The notes: generated from the sequence alone by a model not told the origin. A stretch of DNA of 64,000 bases from Hoylesella loescheii DSM 19665 = JCM 12249 = ATCC 15930 (GCF_000378085.1 NZ_KB899215.1:62001-126000), one strand, 5' to 3'. Positions 1 to 9,137 are shown, numbered from the stretch's first letter. Translations and numbers: made by a program.

Positions 1-498
1 GGTTACGCGCTTGGTATCGTCGTCTAGGCGGTGCATCTGCCGGCGAAGGCCCTCGTATAGTTCGGCGTTTTCGGCGTTTGGCACAACCATCACGCGCTTA
101 ACTTCGGGCTGGGCACATACTGTTTGCACCACGTCGAGAAAAAAGTCGGTGGCGTTAACCAAGTCTTCCACGGCGTATGTGCCGATGGCGAACTCGCCCA
201 AGTTGTCTTTGAAGGCCTTGCCGTTTAGTTCGTCGGCGAAGTTGGCAGGCGAAAAGTTCTCCATTTGGGTCTTTGTCTTGCCATGAACCATCACCACTTG
301 CAGGCTGTTTTCGCCGTTGCGCACGCCTCCATCGAGGGCAATGCAGTCGAGCCAGCGTGCTAAGTCGGCCTGTGGAATGCGTCGGCCGATGATGCGTTCG
401 AAGTTAACGATGAGGTTGAATGCCACGTTGTCTACGTAATCGGCATCAACTACGATGACGTTTTCGCTCCAATTGTTATTTACGGCTTGTTTCTCCAT
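1..498 (-). CDS. Conserved Bacteroidales protein of unknown function, partial (3' end beyond window)
   Basis: An open frame of 166 codons runs from an ATG at 498 off the left edge, so the C-terminus is missing. The N-terminus reads MEKQAVNNNWSENVIVVDAD, then a stretch about a protein that forms or recognises something 'RRIPQADLARWLDC'. There is no signal peptide or membrane segment, so it is probably cytoplasmic. I recognise it only as a family found widely in Prevotella and Bacteroides (possibly a DUF6621-type protein, from memory). Codon use and GC content match neighbouring core genes. Function unknown. Confidence 0.75.
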   Translation of the reverse strand, partial: MEKQAVNNNWSENVIVVDADYVDNVAFNLIVNFERIIGRRIPQADLARWLDCIALDGGVRNGENSLQVVMVHGKTKTQMENFSPANFADELNGKAFKDNLGEFAIGTYAVEDLVNATDFFLDVVQTVCAQPEVKRVMVVPNAENAELYEGLRRQMHRLDDDTKRVT

Positions 499-555
499 TG
501 TTGCAAAGTTAACAAGAACTTGCGTAAAAAAGGCAGGGCGGGGTGATTATTTTTT

Positions 556-907
556 AGTTTGAGAAGTTAAGGAGTTATGGAGTTAAGGAGTTCTTTTTAG
601 GAGTTAAGGAGTTATGGAGTTAAGGAGTTAAGCCAAATGCCTTGTTGCAGAGTTGCAGTTCTCCTTGTACACTCGTGTGCTTGGCAACTCGTTAACTGAT
701 GTTTGGCTAAACTTGGTTGACGAGTTAACAAGTTTAATGTGTACAAGTTGACAATGAGCAGGAAAGGATGCCGTTAATCGTAAGGCATTTGGCTTAACTC
801 CTTAACTCCTAAAGATGAAAAGGTGAAAGAGTGAAAAGGTGAAAAAATGACTAACGCCACCTATACATTTGGCTTAACTCCTTAACTCCTTAACTCCTCA
901 AATTAAC
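556..907. repeat. Low-complexity GTTAAGGA / TTAACTCC intergenic repeats
   Basis: The gap between the left-edge gene and the porin gene is filled with short degenerate repeats. At 556-636 the unit is GGAGTTAAGGAGTTA-like; at 786-907 the reverse complement TTAACTCCTTAACTCC appears, with a GTGAAAAGGTGAAA run at 822-848. The two halves are inverted relative to each other (TTAAGCCAAATGCC near 627 and GGCATTTGGCTTAA near 783), so the region could fold into a long imperfect stem. I see no gene in it. Confidence 0.7.
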
Positions 908-926
908 TCCTAAATGATCTCCTGCC

Positions 927-2141
927 TCAATAGCATTTTATGCGATACATCAGGCCCAGCTCGAACTTGTTGATGTGGTAATCGGATAGTCCGCAGGCTT
1001 GGTTGTAGTCTACTTTCTGACCCATGTAAGCCAAGAAAAGGCGTAGGTTTTGTCCTTTGATGGGGAAGTATTCTAGGCTGGCCACATAGCTGTAATACTT
1101 GCGATAGTTTTTTAAAGCCTCGTATTGGGGAATGCTGGTGGTTTCGTAACTGCCCCGAAGTTTGAGGTTGCATCGCGGTGCAAACTGCCAATTGGCCTCG
1201 CTAACGAGGGCGTTGTAGTGCACGTTGCCGAAGAATACGTCTTTCTCGTTGTTTACTAGGCTAGTTAATTCGCCCGATGCGATGCGCAAACGGTCTAGTT
1301 CGTCAACGGCCCCATAATAGTCAATGTACCATTGCAGTTTAGGCAAGTTGAGCCTTTGACCAAGGCTAAGCATACGCGAATATTTGCCCTTAGCCTGCGT
1401 TTGCAGTCCCCATGCCCATCGGGTTTGTAGTCGGTCGTTGAAGAAGTTTCCGTTCCAGTTGGCGATATAGGTGAGGGGTATGTTGCTGGGCGTGAGTTGT
1501 TCGCGGTCGGTAGCAAAGTTCGGGCCAGCCATTTTGGCCTCCTTGGCATACTCTTGCTCGAAAGTGCCATTGTGCGAGTCGGTTATTTGTAGGCCAAACT
1601 CTTGGGTTGGTGTGGGCTTGAACGTTACTTGCGCACCCGCAACGAAACATTCCATGTGCCCAACGAAGTCGCAGTATTGGTATATAAAGAGCGGATTTTC
1701 GTCGTATTCGTAGCCTCCCCATATCTGGCCGATCTTTCCTGCTTGCACTTCCCACTTAGGATTGAAGGTGTAACCCACCATCATCATGTCGGTGGCCTTG
1801 GCGAAATTGTCTTCGCCTTGCGGTTCGTAGCCACTGTTGAGGTGCTGTCTGAGGCGATAGAAAAGCTTGTCCGTGACGTGTCCTTTAATCTCCAAGCGTA
1901 GCTGTCGGTTGACAAACGCCCCCTTCCACGTGCTGTTATGTTCGGTGGCACGTGCTGCTGCGGCGAAGTTGAGGTAGAGGTTAAAGGCGTCGGTCTTCTT
2001 TTCCAGTTTCAGCACCCGTTCGGCAATCGAGGGCGTGTTGTCGTCTTCTCCACCCATACCCGTGTTGTTTCCCTGCGCCCGAGCCGTTAGGGGCAGGCAC
2101 AGGAACAGGGACATGGCGGCAAGTAGATTGTTTACTTTCAT
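927..2141 (-). CDS. Outer-membrane porin, phosphate-selective OprO/OprP type
   Basis: A 404-residue protein with a signal peptide at residues 1-22 (MKVNNLLAAMSLFLCLPLTARAQ region). A short segment that could be a coiled coil or linker follows (ERVLKLEKKTDAFNLYL), then a long region of alternating beta strands rich in Tyr, Trp, Asn and Gln, ending in an aromatic strand (LGLMYRIKCY). This layout fits the OprO/OprP porin family that Bacteroidota use as general or phosphate/anion porins in the outer membrane. Substrate cannot be read from the sequence. It is monocistronic or follows a 25-codon ORF at 2234-2311. A TATATTTG -7 motif at 2386-2393 probably drives it, giving a leader of over 200 nt. 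Confidence 0.85.
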   Translation of the reverse strand: MKVNNLLAAMSLFLCLPLTARAQGNNTGMGGEDDNTPSIAERVLKLEKKTDAFNLYLNFAAAARATEHNSTWKGAFVNRQLRLEIKGHVTDKLFYRLRQHLNSGYEPQGEDNFAKATDMMMVGYTFNPKWEVQAGKIGQIWGGYEYDENPLFIYQYCDFVGHMECFVAGAQVTFKPTPTQEFGLQITDSHNGTFEQEYAKEAKMAGPNFATDREQLTPSNIPLTYIANWNGNFFNDRLQTRWAWGLQTQAKGKYSRMLSLGQRLNLPKLQWYIDYYGAVDELDRLRIASGELTSLVNNEKDVFFGNVHYNALVSEANWQFAPRCNLKLRGSYETTSIPQYEALKNYRKYYSYVASLEYFPIKGQNLRLFLAYMGQKVDYNQACGLSDYHINKFELGLMYRIKCY

Positions 2142-2233
2142 GATGTTTGTTAGTGAGTATTTAAAGTTTATGAGTGTTTGGGTTTGTTAGTTGGTGAACT
2201 TGTGGGGTTCGTTAATTGATGCGCTCATGGGGC

Positions 2234-2311
2234 TTATGCTTTCATTCGGATGCCAGCGAGGATGAACGTGAACACGCTTGCGAGTTGCAAAAGGATGATT
2301 GCCGTAGCCAT
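2234..2311 (-). CDS. Candidate 25-residue membrane microprotein upstream of the porin gene
   Basis: An ATG-started frame of 25 codons encodes a single hydrophobic helix with a basic tail; it begins MATAIILLQLASVFTFI and ends RMKA. It lies in the leader between the -7 motif at 2386-2393 and the porin start at 2141, on the same strand. Short one-helix proteins are often missed by gene callers, and here the whole length is consistent with one transmembrane span. No family recognised; it could also be a chance frame in the leader. Confidence 0.4.
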   Translation of the reverse strand: MATAIILLQLASVFTFILAGIRMKA

Positions 2312-2385
2312 AGTCTGATTGTTTGATGGTTGTGTCGCACCCGTCCATCATTCGTTAGTATATGATGATCGTGCGTACCAATATG

Positions 2386-2393
2386 CAAATATA
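2386..2393 (-). promoter_or_regulatory. Bacteroidota -7 promoter motif (TATATTTG) for the porin transcript
   Basis: Read on the minus strand, 2386-2393 is TATATTTG, a perfect match to TAnnTTTG, the -7 element of primary-sigma promoters in this phylum. It points to the microprotein ORF and the porin gene. No clear -33 TTTG was found at the usual spacing. Confidence 0.6.
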
Positions 2394-2570
2394 GGAAAGT
2401 TTGCGCTAGTATGGTGCATAGATGGGATGTTTTTTGAGGATGAGAGGAGAAAAGAGGGTGCTGTTGCTATTGCGGAATGTTTGTGTTTTTGATTGTGTTG
2501 TGTGGTTTTTGGGTGAAGATAAAGGGGCTTTTCAGTAGTAGGTGAGGCGTGTAAAGACAGGCAAACATGT

Positions 2571-2606
2571 AACGCCTCAATAGCTTTTGTGGGCTATTGA
2601 GGCGTT
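2571..2606. terminator. Hairpin between the porin promoter region and the TIR gene
   Basis: The arms AACGCCTCAATAGC (2571-2584) and GCTATTGAGGCGTT (2593-2606) pair perfectly around an 8-nt loop. The plus-strand side is followed by TTGTATTTG and the minus side has only a weak U tract. It is best placed to end the minus-strand TIR transcript that stops at 2749. Confidence 0.55.
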
Positions 2607-2748
2607 TTGTATTTGTTTCTTGCTTTACTTCCTTTAAGTGTATCTCGTATTGAATATCAATGATTTATGTTATTTTGTTACAAAATCTTTCCTCGATTTG
2701 AATGGTGTTGATTAGAAAATATCGGTGATTTGTCACATTCTTAACTTA

Positions 2749-5082
2749 CTACAATATAGAATCTTCTGTTGAAATACCATACTCTTTAATAATAGAATCA
2801 GAGATACTAATTGCATCCATCTTTTTACAAATTTCCTTTAAAGATTTCACAGGGTAATTACGATAACTGTCCTTGCCCATGGATATGGCTTCCCTTAATA
2901 GTTCAATTGATTTAGAGAAATCTTTGTCCACATAATACGTATATTCTGCTTTCATTGTCTTGTAAATAGTATTTTTGTGTATGTCAAAAGAATTATGCAT
3001 ATCATCCATTAGTTGCGTTAGAGTATTTTTGTCTGGATGTGCCGTTCTTACAAGACAACGAAAATATGATTCAATATGGTAACTGTTTGATGGGTTTCTC
3101 TCATGACTATGCCTAGCTAAATCTAACGCTTCATCATATCTGCCAAGAAACATGCAAACCATAACCATTTCATGTTCAGCTTTTGAGGAGTAATCATCAT
3201 ATCGTTTTACATTGTTAAGAGCCTCGCCGTAGAACTCTTTTGCCCTCTCATATTGCTTTTGATGTCTATAATAGAAACCTTTTAGAAAGTTGTAAGAATA
3301 TTGAGAATTTTTGAAATATTCTATTTCACTAAAGAAGCGATTATCCTTATTGCGACATAATGCGCAACACAACCAGTAGTTTATACTTCTAATAATTTCC
3401 TCATATGATTTTTTATGGTATCCTTTCTTTATGCGGTCTGCAAGATATATTACATTATCATTATTACCCGCATAATATTCTTCCGTAATGACTTTTAAAA
3501 TGAAAGATGGTAAAAGGTATCGTTCATCTATTCGTCCTCCCTTAATTCCTTCTTTTAAAATGCTTTTAGCTGCATATAAACGGTAAGATATATCAGTAAT
3601 ATTATCGTCTGTGTCGATAATAATCTGACTTGTAATTTTTTTTATTTTTTTTGAGTATTCAGGGGATAATTTAAATTTAACGCGTCTAATATAATCTGTG
3701 ATTGCAGAGTTTAAGCAAATATATTGTTTCCCCAATCCAAACGATTCGGTCAATGACAGGTAATGGAATTGTTCTAAGACATCAGCAATATCTTCTCCAC
3801 AAATCTGACATAAATAATCGTAACTAATGAACTCGAAATTAGATAATAGAATTAAAATCTGAAATGCTCGGGAATCGTCTTTGATCTCCGATAAGACATT
3901 TTGATAGTTTTGATCAAACTGACAAATTAATTTGTTAATATCCTTCTTGGCAATAGCGATATTGCTATGCTTTATGGAATTAATAATCAACAAAACTTGT
4001 CCAGGATAGCCTGATAATTTGTCTATAAAGAACCTCATGTCAGCATTGGGTATTGACAGATCTCTTAATTTTGAGTATGCATTAAAGAGTAGTTCCATAT
4101 TACTATTGGTAAGAGGATGTATCTGTAGTGTTACGATGTGAGGGAATATTTGACTTAAATCTGGGCGTGGAGTATATCGAGACGCAATACTACAATGCAA
4201 ATGATTACAAAGCCTACTATCTTTTACTAAATCAATAAACCATTCAGTAATCCGCCCATTACTTTTCACAATACAATTGTCATCATTGATGACAATACTC
4301 TCTTTCACTTCATGTAGCTGATTTAATAAAGATATAGTCGTAGCTAGTGCTCTTTCCTTGTCATTAATATTTAACAACAGAGAATCATAACTAAATTTTC
4401 CCAAGATATCATTAAGTTGTATTGCAAACTCAGAGACACTATCAGTATCTGTTAACCTTATATCTATAAGATCTGTACTATCTCCTTTAACAACAACACG
4501 CTTAGAAACAAATTCACGTAGTAACCGCTTGCGTCCTATATTATTCAACCCTGAGACTATTAAAGTATTTTTGCTGTTGCCACTATTCTCAAAATATAAT
4601 TTAGATAATTCTTGCAACTCCTCATCTCTACCAATGAATAAATGACTTTGTTCCTGTAGTGATGGGAATTCTTTCCAAATACTGCGTAGTATCTTTCTTT
4701 TCAGTAGAATGGAAAGAATATGTGGGTTAATATATTTATTGATCAGATACTCTTTCTTTATCCATTTTGAGATATCAGGATGGTCTACATCTATAGTTTC
4801 ATCAATGATTACAGGATAGAAGTTTATGGCATCATCGTCTATTCTTTCTCTAACGTAGGAAATTTCTTGCTTGACCCAATTCGATGCTAAAGCTTCCTTT
4901 GAAATCAGATACACAAAGTGATTACACTCATTAATCTTACTACGAATTTCTTCCCAGAGTTTTTCTCCACTTTCAAAAGTATATTTATCAACAACTAAAT
5001 AATTAGTTCCTATTAGTTTGACCAATTCTTCTACATAAGGTTTTTGTACGCTACTATGTGAAATAAACATCTTGTGGGTCAT
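2749..5082 (-). CDS. TIR-domain / STAND-like NTPase with TPR-like C-terminus (putative antiphage or NLR-like protein)
   Basis: The frame is open from 5154, but I place the start at the ATG at 5082 (MTHKMFISHSS), where the TIR fold begins; this gives 777 residues. Residues 4-130 are a TIR domain: FISHS strand, DKYTFESGE loop, and the SNWVKQE helix whose Glu (about residue 73) sits at the position of the catalytic Glu of TIR NADases. A GRDEEL box (about 151) opens a STAND-type module. Its P-loop is GLNNIGRKR, so the usual GK[ST] is degenerate and ATP binding is uncertain. The C-terminal third is helical with TPR-like repeats. Such TIR/STAND proteins are known or predicted phage-sensing, NAD-depleting effectors. 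The gene is strongly AT-rich compared with its neighbours and stands alone, which suggests horizontal gain. Confidence 0.8.
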   Translation of the reverse strand: MTHKMFISHSSVQKPYVEELVKLIGTNYLVVDKYTFESGEKLWEEIRSKINECNHFVYLISKEALASNWVKQEISYVRERIDDDAINFYPVIIDETIDVDHPDISKWIKKEYLINKYINPHILSILLKRKILRSIWKEFPSLQEQSHLFIGRDEELQELSKLYFENSGNSKNTLIVSGLNNIGRKRLLREFVSKRVVVKGDSTDLIDIRLTDTDSVSEFAIQLNDILGKFSYDSLLLNINDKERALATTISLLNQLHEVKESIVINDDNCIVKSNGRITEWFIDLVKDSRLCNHLHCSIASRYTPRPDLSQIFPHIVTLQIHPLTNSNMELLFNAYSKLRDLSIPNADMRFFIDKLSGYPGQVLLIINSIKHSNIAIAKKDINKLICQFDQNYQNVLSEIKDDSRAFQILILLSNFEFISYDYLCQICGEDIADVLEQFHYLSLTESFGLGKQYICLNSAITDYIRRVKFKLSPEYSKKIKKITSQIIIDTDDNITDISYRLYAAKSILKEGIKGGRIDERYLLPSFILKVITEEYYAGNNDNVIYLADRIKKGYHKKSYEEIIRSINYWLCCALCRNKDNRFFSEIEYFKNSQYSYNFLKGFYYRHQKQYERAKEFYGEALNNVKRYDDYSSKAEHEMVMVCMFLGRYDEALDLARHSHERNPSNSYHIESYFRCLVRTAHPDKNTLTQLMDDMHNSFDIHKNTIYKTMKAEYTYYVDKDFSKSIELLREAISMGKDSYRNYPVKSLKEICKKMDAISISDSIIKEYGISTEDSIL

Positions 5083-5114
5083 GATAATGTTTTTTAATGT
5101 GTTACAGTTATTTT

Positions 5115-5381
5115 TTATCTTAATAAATTCGTAATAATAAGGGCTAGGTTGCATAAATTCAGTTGCACTCGACCATTTGTGAACAAGTTCACATGATACT
5201 CGTTTACACGAATTTTCATGTCGATGTATTTATCCATTGTCTCGGCTATCTGCATTAGTTGTTCAAGATTTGGCTGGTGCCGATTGCAAACGTAAGAATT
5301 CGTATTGGTGTAACTCATGCCAAGTTTTTGGGCGACTTAAGTCTACCTAATCTCATTCTCGGTTAATGCCTCTTTTTTTAG
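5115..5381 (-). pseudogene. Decayed XRE-type helix-turn-helix regulator remnant
   Basis: In one minus-strand frame, 5381 to 5115 reads KKEALTENEIR, stop, T, stop, then VAQKLGMSYTNTNSYVCNR and HQPNLEQLMQIAETMD. That is the usual order of an XRE/Cro-type domain: recognition helix followed by the 'NR.QP.LE.L..IA' segment found in Bacteroidota regulators. Two in-frame stops interrupt the HTH and the C-terminus runs into unrelated sequence. It sits directly upstream of the TIR gene on the same strand. I infer a lost regulator, or debris from the event that brought the TIR gene. Confidence 0.6.
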
Positions 5382-5417
5382 TTATTAAATGTTTTGTGAA
5401 TGTTATCTAATTGTTTG

Positions 5418-5425
5418 CAAATATA
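5418..5425 (-). promoter_or_regulatory. -7 promoter motif (TATATTTG) upstream of the XRE remnant and TIR gene
   Basis: Minus-strand TATATTTG at 5418-5425 matches TAnnTTTG. It lies just upstream of the regulator remnant and may now drive the TIR gene with a long leader of more than 300 nt. Confidence 0.5.
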
Positions 5426-5571
5426 GTAAATTATATTGTATAGGCAGACATGAAGGAGGATATTTTTTGCGTTAAGGCTGTTCCTCTTCTATTGTTAGGT
5501 GGCTTGGTATAGTGCCTTTCTTTTCATCATCATGGAGATGGATTTGAAACTATCTGTTTCATTTTGGAGGT

Positions 5572-6306
5572 CTACCTATCTCGTTTCCTTCTTAGTTCAT
5601 CAAGATAGCTGGCTGTTATTACGCCAGAAGGCAGTGCGATTACAGCTATACCAAACAGTGACGAGAGCATACTGACAAATCTTCCTACATCGGTGGCGGG
5701 GCACATATCTCCATAGCCAACAGTGGTAAGCGTTACTGTGGCCCAATACAAAGCGTCGAAAAAGGAATGAAATGTTTGCTGACCGGTATATGGATTTATG
5801 TGTGGTTCGACATTGAACAATATAAGTGCTGTAACAAAGATGTACAGCAGAGCCAACACTAAAACCGAGGATAGCACTTGACGCTCTTTGTAAAGTATGG
5901 ACATGAACAGTCTTACCTTACTCGATATGCCAAATATCTTCAGCACCCTTGTCAGCCTTAACAGGCGCACAAATCGGAATAGCTTGAATGCAGGGTTAAG
6001 CAGAGTGATGGCAGGTAAGATTGATAGCAGGTCTATGATTGCCATAAGAGAAAACGGATAAGTCAAGAATGCCGACTTGCGATTGTCGTTTCTTATATCG
6101 GCTGTGCCCCATCTTAGCAAATAATCGATAATAAAAACAAGTGTTGAGCCAAGTTCTGTATACCAAAACACTTTGTGCGACTTCATAACCATAAGCGGAA
6201 GTAGACTTATGAGAATGGTCGAAACCATAAACCAGTCATAAGCGGTGCATATCCAGTTGGAATGCGATTTTCTGTCAATTATGTTTGCTATCTTCTGTCT
6301 ATTCAT
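5572..6306 (-). CDS. Voltage-gated-type potassium channel (six-helix ion transporter)
   Basis: A 244-residue inner-membrane protein. Hydrophobic helices S1-S3 lie at about residues 25-100. S4 carries regularly spaced arginines (RFVRLLRLTRVLK, 111-123), as in voltage sensors. S5 is about 146-165. A pore loop has the K+ selectivity filter TVGYGD at 195-200, and S6 follows at about 207-230. This is the full six-helix tetrameric channel layout of bacterial Kv-like (Kch/KvAP-type) proteins, without a large cytoplasmic ligand-binding domain. It likely mediates K+ flux and sets membrane potential. It stands alone between the TIR region and dnaK. Confidence 0.9.
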   Translation of the reverse strand: MNRQKIANIIDRKSHSNWICTAYDWFMVSTILISLLPLMVMKSHKVFWYTELGSTLVFIIDYLLRWGTADIRNDNRKSAFLTYPFSLMAIIDLLSILPAITLLNPAFKLFRFVRLLRLTRVLKIFGISSKVRLFMSILYKERQVLSSVLVLALLYIFVTALILFNVEPHINPYTGQQTFHSFFDALYWATVTLTTVGYGDMCPATDVGRFVSMLSSLFGIAVIALPSGVITASYLDELRRKRDR

Positions 6307-6372
6307 ATTGCTAAATAGTTTCTTCCGAAGTTATAATGTCGGATACATTTGTTATGTGTTTTCTGTGAACTC

Positions 6373-6576
6373 CTAATTTAAGGAGTTATCAGGGAAAGTA
6401 AAGTTTGAAGGCGCAGCTACCAATTTGTTTCTTTCCAACTGCGTCAGAGTGGAGTATTGTTCTTTGTCTCGGTTGAAATCGATGGTTGTATCGTCGTAGT
6501 CGATCTTGGGAAAGGAAGACAAATTATTTCTTGTTTTTCCTTGGTGATTTTTTAACTTTATTTTTTGTTGTTCATA
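6373..6576 (-). pseudogene. Open 67-codon fragment without a start codon, probable gene remnant
   Basis: Between the K+ channel gene and dnaK, the minus strand has an uninterrupted frame bounded by stops at 6373 and 6577. Its peptide contains PKIDYDDTTIDFNRDKEQYS and TLTQLERNKLVAAPSNFTF, which reads like real protein rather than noise (varied, charged, no low-complexity). There is no ATG or GTG in a useful place. I do not recognise the family; I take it as the tail of a deleted gene. Confidence 0.4.
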
Positions 6577-6611
6577 CTATTAAATTAGTGCAGTTGAATG
6601 TTTTATAAAAT

Positions 6612-6643
6612 AATCGCAGCGATCCGTAAGGATTGCTGCGATT
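6612..6643 (-). terminator. dnaK terminator
   Basis: Inverted repeat AATCGCAGCGATCC / GGATTGCTGCGATT around a GTAA loop. On the minus strand it is followed by a T-rich stretch (TATTTTATAAAAC), as expected for an intrinsic terminator. It lies 20 nt after the dnaK stop. Confidence 0.85.
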
Positions 6644-6662
6644 ACTATAAAGGTTTATTTCT

Positions 6663-8579
6663 TTACTTCACTTCTTCAAAATCTGCGTCTTGCACGTTGT
6701 CGCCAGTGCTACCGCCTTGTGCTTGTTCACCGCCTGCGCCTTGGAAACCAGCGTTGGGATCGGGTTGAGCACCGCCTGCGCCTTGATACATCTGTGCGCT
6801 AGCAGCTTGCATCACGCTGTTAAGGTTGTTGATGGCAGCGTCTATTGCGGCAACATCGGCAGCCTTGTGGGCATCTTTAAGCTGTTGTAGTGCGCTTTCG
6901 ATGCCTGGCTTTTGGTCAGCAGGGATTTTGTCACCGTTATCTTTCAAGAAGTTCTCGGTGGTGAAAATCATCGAGTCGGCTTGGTTAAGTTTGTCCACCT
7001 TCTCACGCTCGGCCTTGTCGGCAGCTGCGTTTTGTTCAGCCTCAGCCTTCATGCGCTCAATCTCTTCCTTGCTCAATCCGCTGCTAGCCTCGATGCGTAT
7101 CTTCTGTTCCTTGCCCGTGGCCTTGTCTTTGGCAGACACGTTGAGGATGCCGTTGGCGTCGATATCGAACGTTACTTCAATCTGTGGAACACCGCGACGA
7201 GCGGGTGCGATACCTTCGAGGTTGAACTGTCCGATGCTCTTGTTCTGCGAAGCCATAGGACGTTCGCCCTGCAAAACGTGGATGGTAACAGCCGTTTGGT
7301 TGTCTACTGCTGTAGAGAACGTTTCGCTCTTCTTGTGCGGAATGGTGGTGTTGGCCTCGATAAGCTTGGTCATTACGCCACCCATTGTCTCGATACCCAG
7401 CGTCAGAGGCGTAACGTCGAGCAACACGATGTCGCCCACACCGCTCTCCTTGTTGAGGATAGCACCCTGAATGGCAGCACCTACGGCCACCACTTCGTCG
7501 GGGTTAACACCCTTCGAAGGCTCTTTGCCGAAGTAGTTCTTTACCAATGTCTGCACGGCAGGGATGCGGCTCGAACCTCCTACGAGGATAACCTCGTCGA
7601 TATCCGATGTAGACAGCTTGGCATCCTTTATGGCGTTTTGACATGGTACGAGACAAGCCTGTATCAAGTCGTGTGCCAATTGCTCGAACTGAGCACGCGT
7701 CAAGGTCTTCACCAAGTGCTTGGGTACGCCGCCCTCTGCCGATATATAAGGCAGGTTAATTTCGGTCGACGTGGTGCTCGACAGTTCAATCTTAGCTTTT
7801 TCGGCAGCCTCTTTCAGACGTTGCATGGCCATGGGGTCCTTCGTTAGGTCGATTCCCTCGTCGGCCTTAAAGCCATCGGCCAGCCATTTGATTATCACTT
7901 GGTCGAAGTCGTCGCCGCCCAAGTGGGTGTCGCCATTGGTAGAAAGCACTTCGAATACGCCACCACCAAATTCGAGGATGGAGATATCGAACGTACCACC
8001 ACCAAGGTCGAACACGGCAATCTTCATGTCCTTGTTGCCCTTGTCTACGCCGTATGCCAAGGCGGCAGCCGTTGGCTCGTTAACGATACGTTGTACGTTG
8101 AGGCCAGCAATTTGTCCGGCTTCTTTGGTTGCTTGACGTTGCGAGTCGGAGAAGTACGCAGGAACCGTAATAACGGCATCGGTTACTTCCTGTCCGAGAT
8201 AGTCTTCGGCGGTCTTCTTCATCTTTTGAAGTATCATCGCCGATATTTCTTGCGGTGTGTATTTTCGGCCTTCGATATCCACACGAGGCAGTCCGTTTTC
8301 GTTTATTACGGTGTAAGGCATGGCCTCAGCCTCTTTGCGGCTCTGCTCGTAGGTCTCTCCCATAAATCGTTTAATCGAGTAAACGGTGTTCTTGGGGTTG
8401 GTGATGGCCTGACGTTTGGCGGGGTCGCCCACCTTGCGTTCGCCGTCTTTAACGAAGCCCACCACAGAAGGCGTGGTACGTTTGCCCTCGCTATTGGCGA
8501 TTACCACTGGCTCGTTGCCTTCAAAAACGGCAACGCAGCTGTTAGTTGTTCCTAAGTCAATTCCAATAATTTTTCCCAT
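6663..8579 (-). CDS. dnaK: Molecular chaperone DnaK (Hsp70)
   Basis: A full-length 638-residue Hsp70. The ATPase domain begins [16 protein letters not shown] at residue 5 and carries the phosphate-2 loop DLGGGTFD near 195 and the adenosine loop VGGSSRIP near 340. The conserved linker [14 protein letters not shown] follows near 390, then the beta substrate-binding domain and helical lid, and a Gly/Gln-rich tail ending DADFEEVK, the usual bacterial C-terminus. It folds and refolds cytoplasmic proteins with DnaJ and GrpE; neither is next to it here. A sigma-54-like element at 8716-8732 may control it. Confidence 0.98.
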   Translation of the reverse strand: MGKIIGIDLGTTNSCVAVFEGNEPVVIANSEGKRTTPSVVGFVKDGERKVGDPAKRQAITNPKNTVYSIKRFMGETYEQSRKEAEAMPYTVINENGLPRVDIEGRKYTPQEISAMILQKMKKTAEDYLGQEVTDAVITVPAYFSDSQRQATKEAGQIAGLNVQRIVNEPTAAALAYGVDKGNKDMKIAVFDLGGGTFDISILEFGGGVFEVLSTNGDTHLGGDDFDQVIIKWLADGFKADEGIDLTKDPMAMQRLKEAAEKAKIELSSTTSTEINLPYISAEGGVPKHLVKTLTRAQFEQLAHDLIQACLVPCQNAIKDAKLSTSDIDEVILVGGSSRIPAVQTLVKNYFGKEPSKGVNPDEVVAVGAAIQGAILNKESGVGDIVLLDVTPLTLGIETMGGVMTKLIEANTTIPHKKSETFSTAVDNQTAVTIHVLQGERPMASQNKSIGQFNLEGIAPARRGVPQIEVTFDIDANGILNVSAKDKATGKEQKIRIEASSGLSKEEIERMKAEAEQNAAADKAEREKVDKLNQADSMIFTTENFLKDNGDKIPADQKPGIESALQQLKDAHKAADVAAIDAAINNLNSVMQAASAQMYQGAGGAQPDPNAGFQGAGGEQAQGGSTGDNVQDADFEEVK

Positions 8580-8715
8580 AAGAATATTTTGTTTTATATT
8601 TTTGTTCGTTGTTTAATTACTCGCGGCTGTGGCCTTGCGGTGCGGCACACCATATATATAATAAGGTGTAACGGAGTATGTGGCGCATAGGCCGCCGCCG
8701 TTCGCTTACTTCATA

Positions 8716-8732
8716 AACAAAGCTTGTGCCAA
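8716..8732 (-). promoter_or_regulatory. Sigma-54-like -24/-12 element upstream of dnaK
   Basis: On the minus strand the sequence is TTGGCACAAGCTTTGTT. It matches the sigma-54 pattern TGGCAC-N5-TTGC except that the last base is T. It lies about 140 bp upstream of the dnaK start, and no TAnnTTTG motif was seen in this gap. The same pattern occurs before trxB. Confidence 0.4.
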
Positions 8733-8783
8733 GAGTGGATGCCCGTCACAATGCTGACAAATTGGCATAGGAAGGTGGGGGAG

Positions 8784-9023
8784 GTGAGGTTTTGAGTTTT
8801 TGAGTTGATAAGTTTTTGAGTTGATAGGCATTGAGTTGATGTTTTTTTAAGTGTCTGAGATGGTTTATAATTGTGGGTTGATGGGCTTGTTGGTTGATGA
8901 GTTTATAAGTTCGTGAGGTTATGAGTTAATAGTTTGTTTCTTGACTCAAACTTCCAAACTTCTCTCCTTATCAGCTAGAAAACACACAAACTCAAAAACT
9001 CGCGAACTTACAAACTAAATAAT
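8784..9023. repeat. Low-complexity GTTTTGAGTT / AACTCAAAAACTC intergenic repeats
   Basis: The dnaK-nhaD gap holds degenerate repeats of about 10 bp: TTTTGAGTTGATAAG-like units on the left half and their complements (AACTCGCGAACTTACAAACT) on the right. No gene is visible apart from the two flanking promoters. Confidence 0.65.
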
Positions 9024-9037
9024 TGCAATATATTTGT

Positions 9038-9045
9038 TATCTTTG
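9038..9045 (+). promoter_or_regulatory. -7 promoter motif (TATCTTTG) of nhaD
   Basis: TATCTTTG at 9038-9045 fits TAnnTTTG and is followed by a leader of about 85 nt before the nhaD ATG at 9138. Confidence 0.65.
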
Positions 9046-9137
9046 CAGCGTTAAAGGCCAACCTAACAATATCACCTTAAACGAACGGTGTTTGCGTGGC
9101 GCGCCTGTACGTTATATCATAAAACAATAGTAGGGAA

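Noticed and set aside
556-907. CRISPR array in the low-complexity gaps
   Set aside because: The repeats are degenerate, 8-10 bp long, without unique spacers of constant length, and no cas genes are present.
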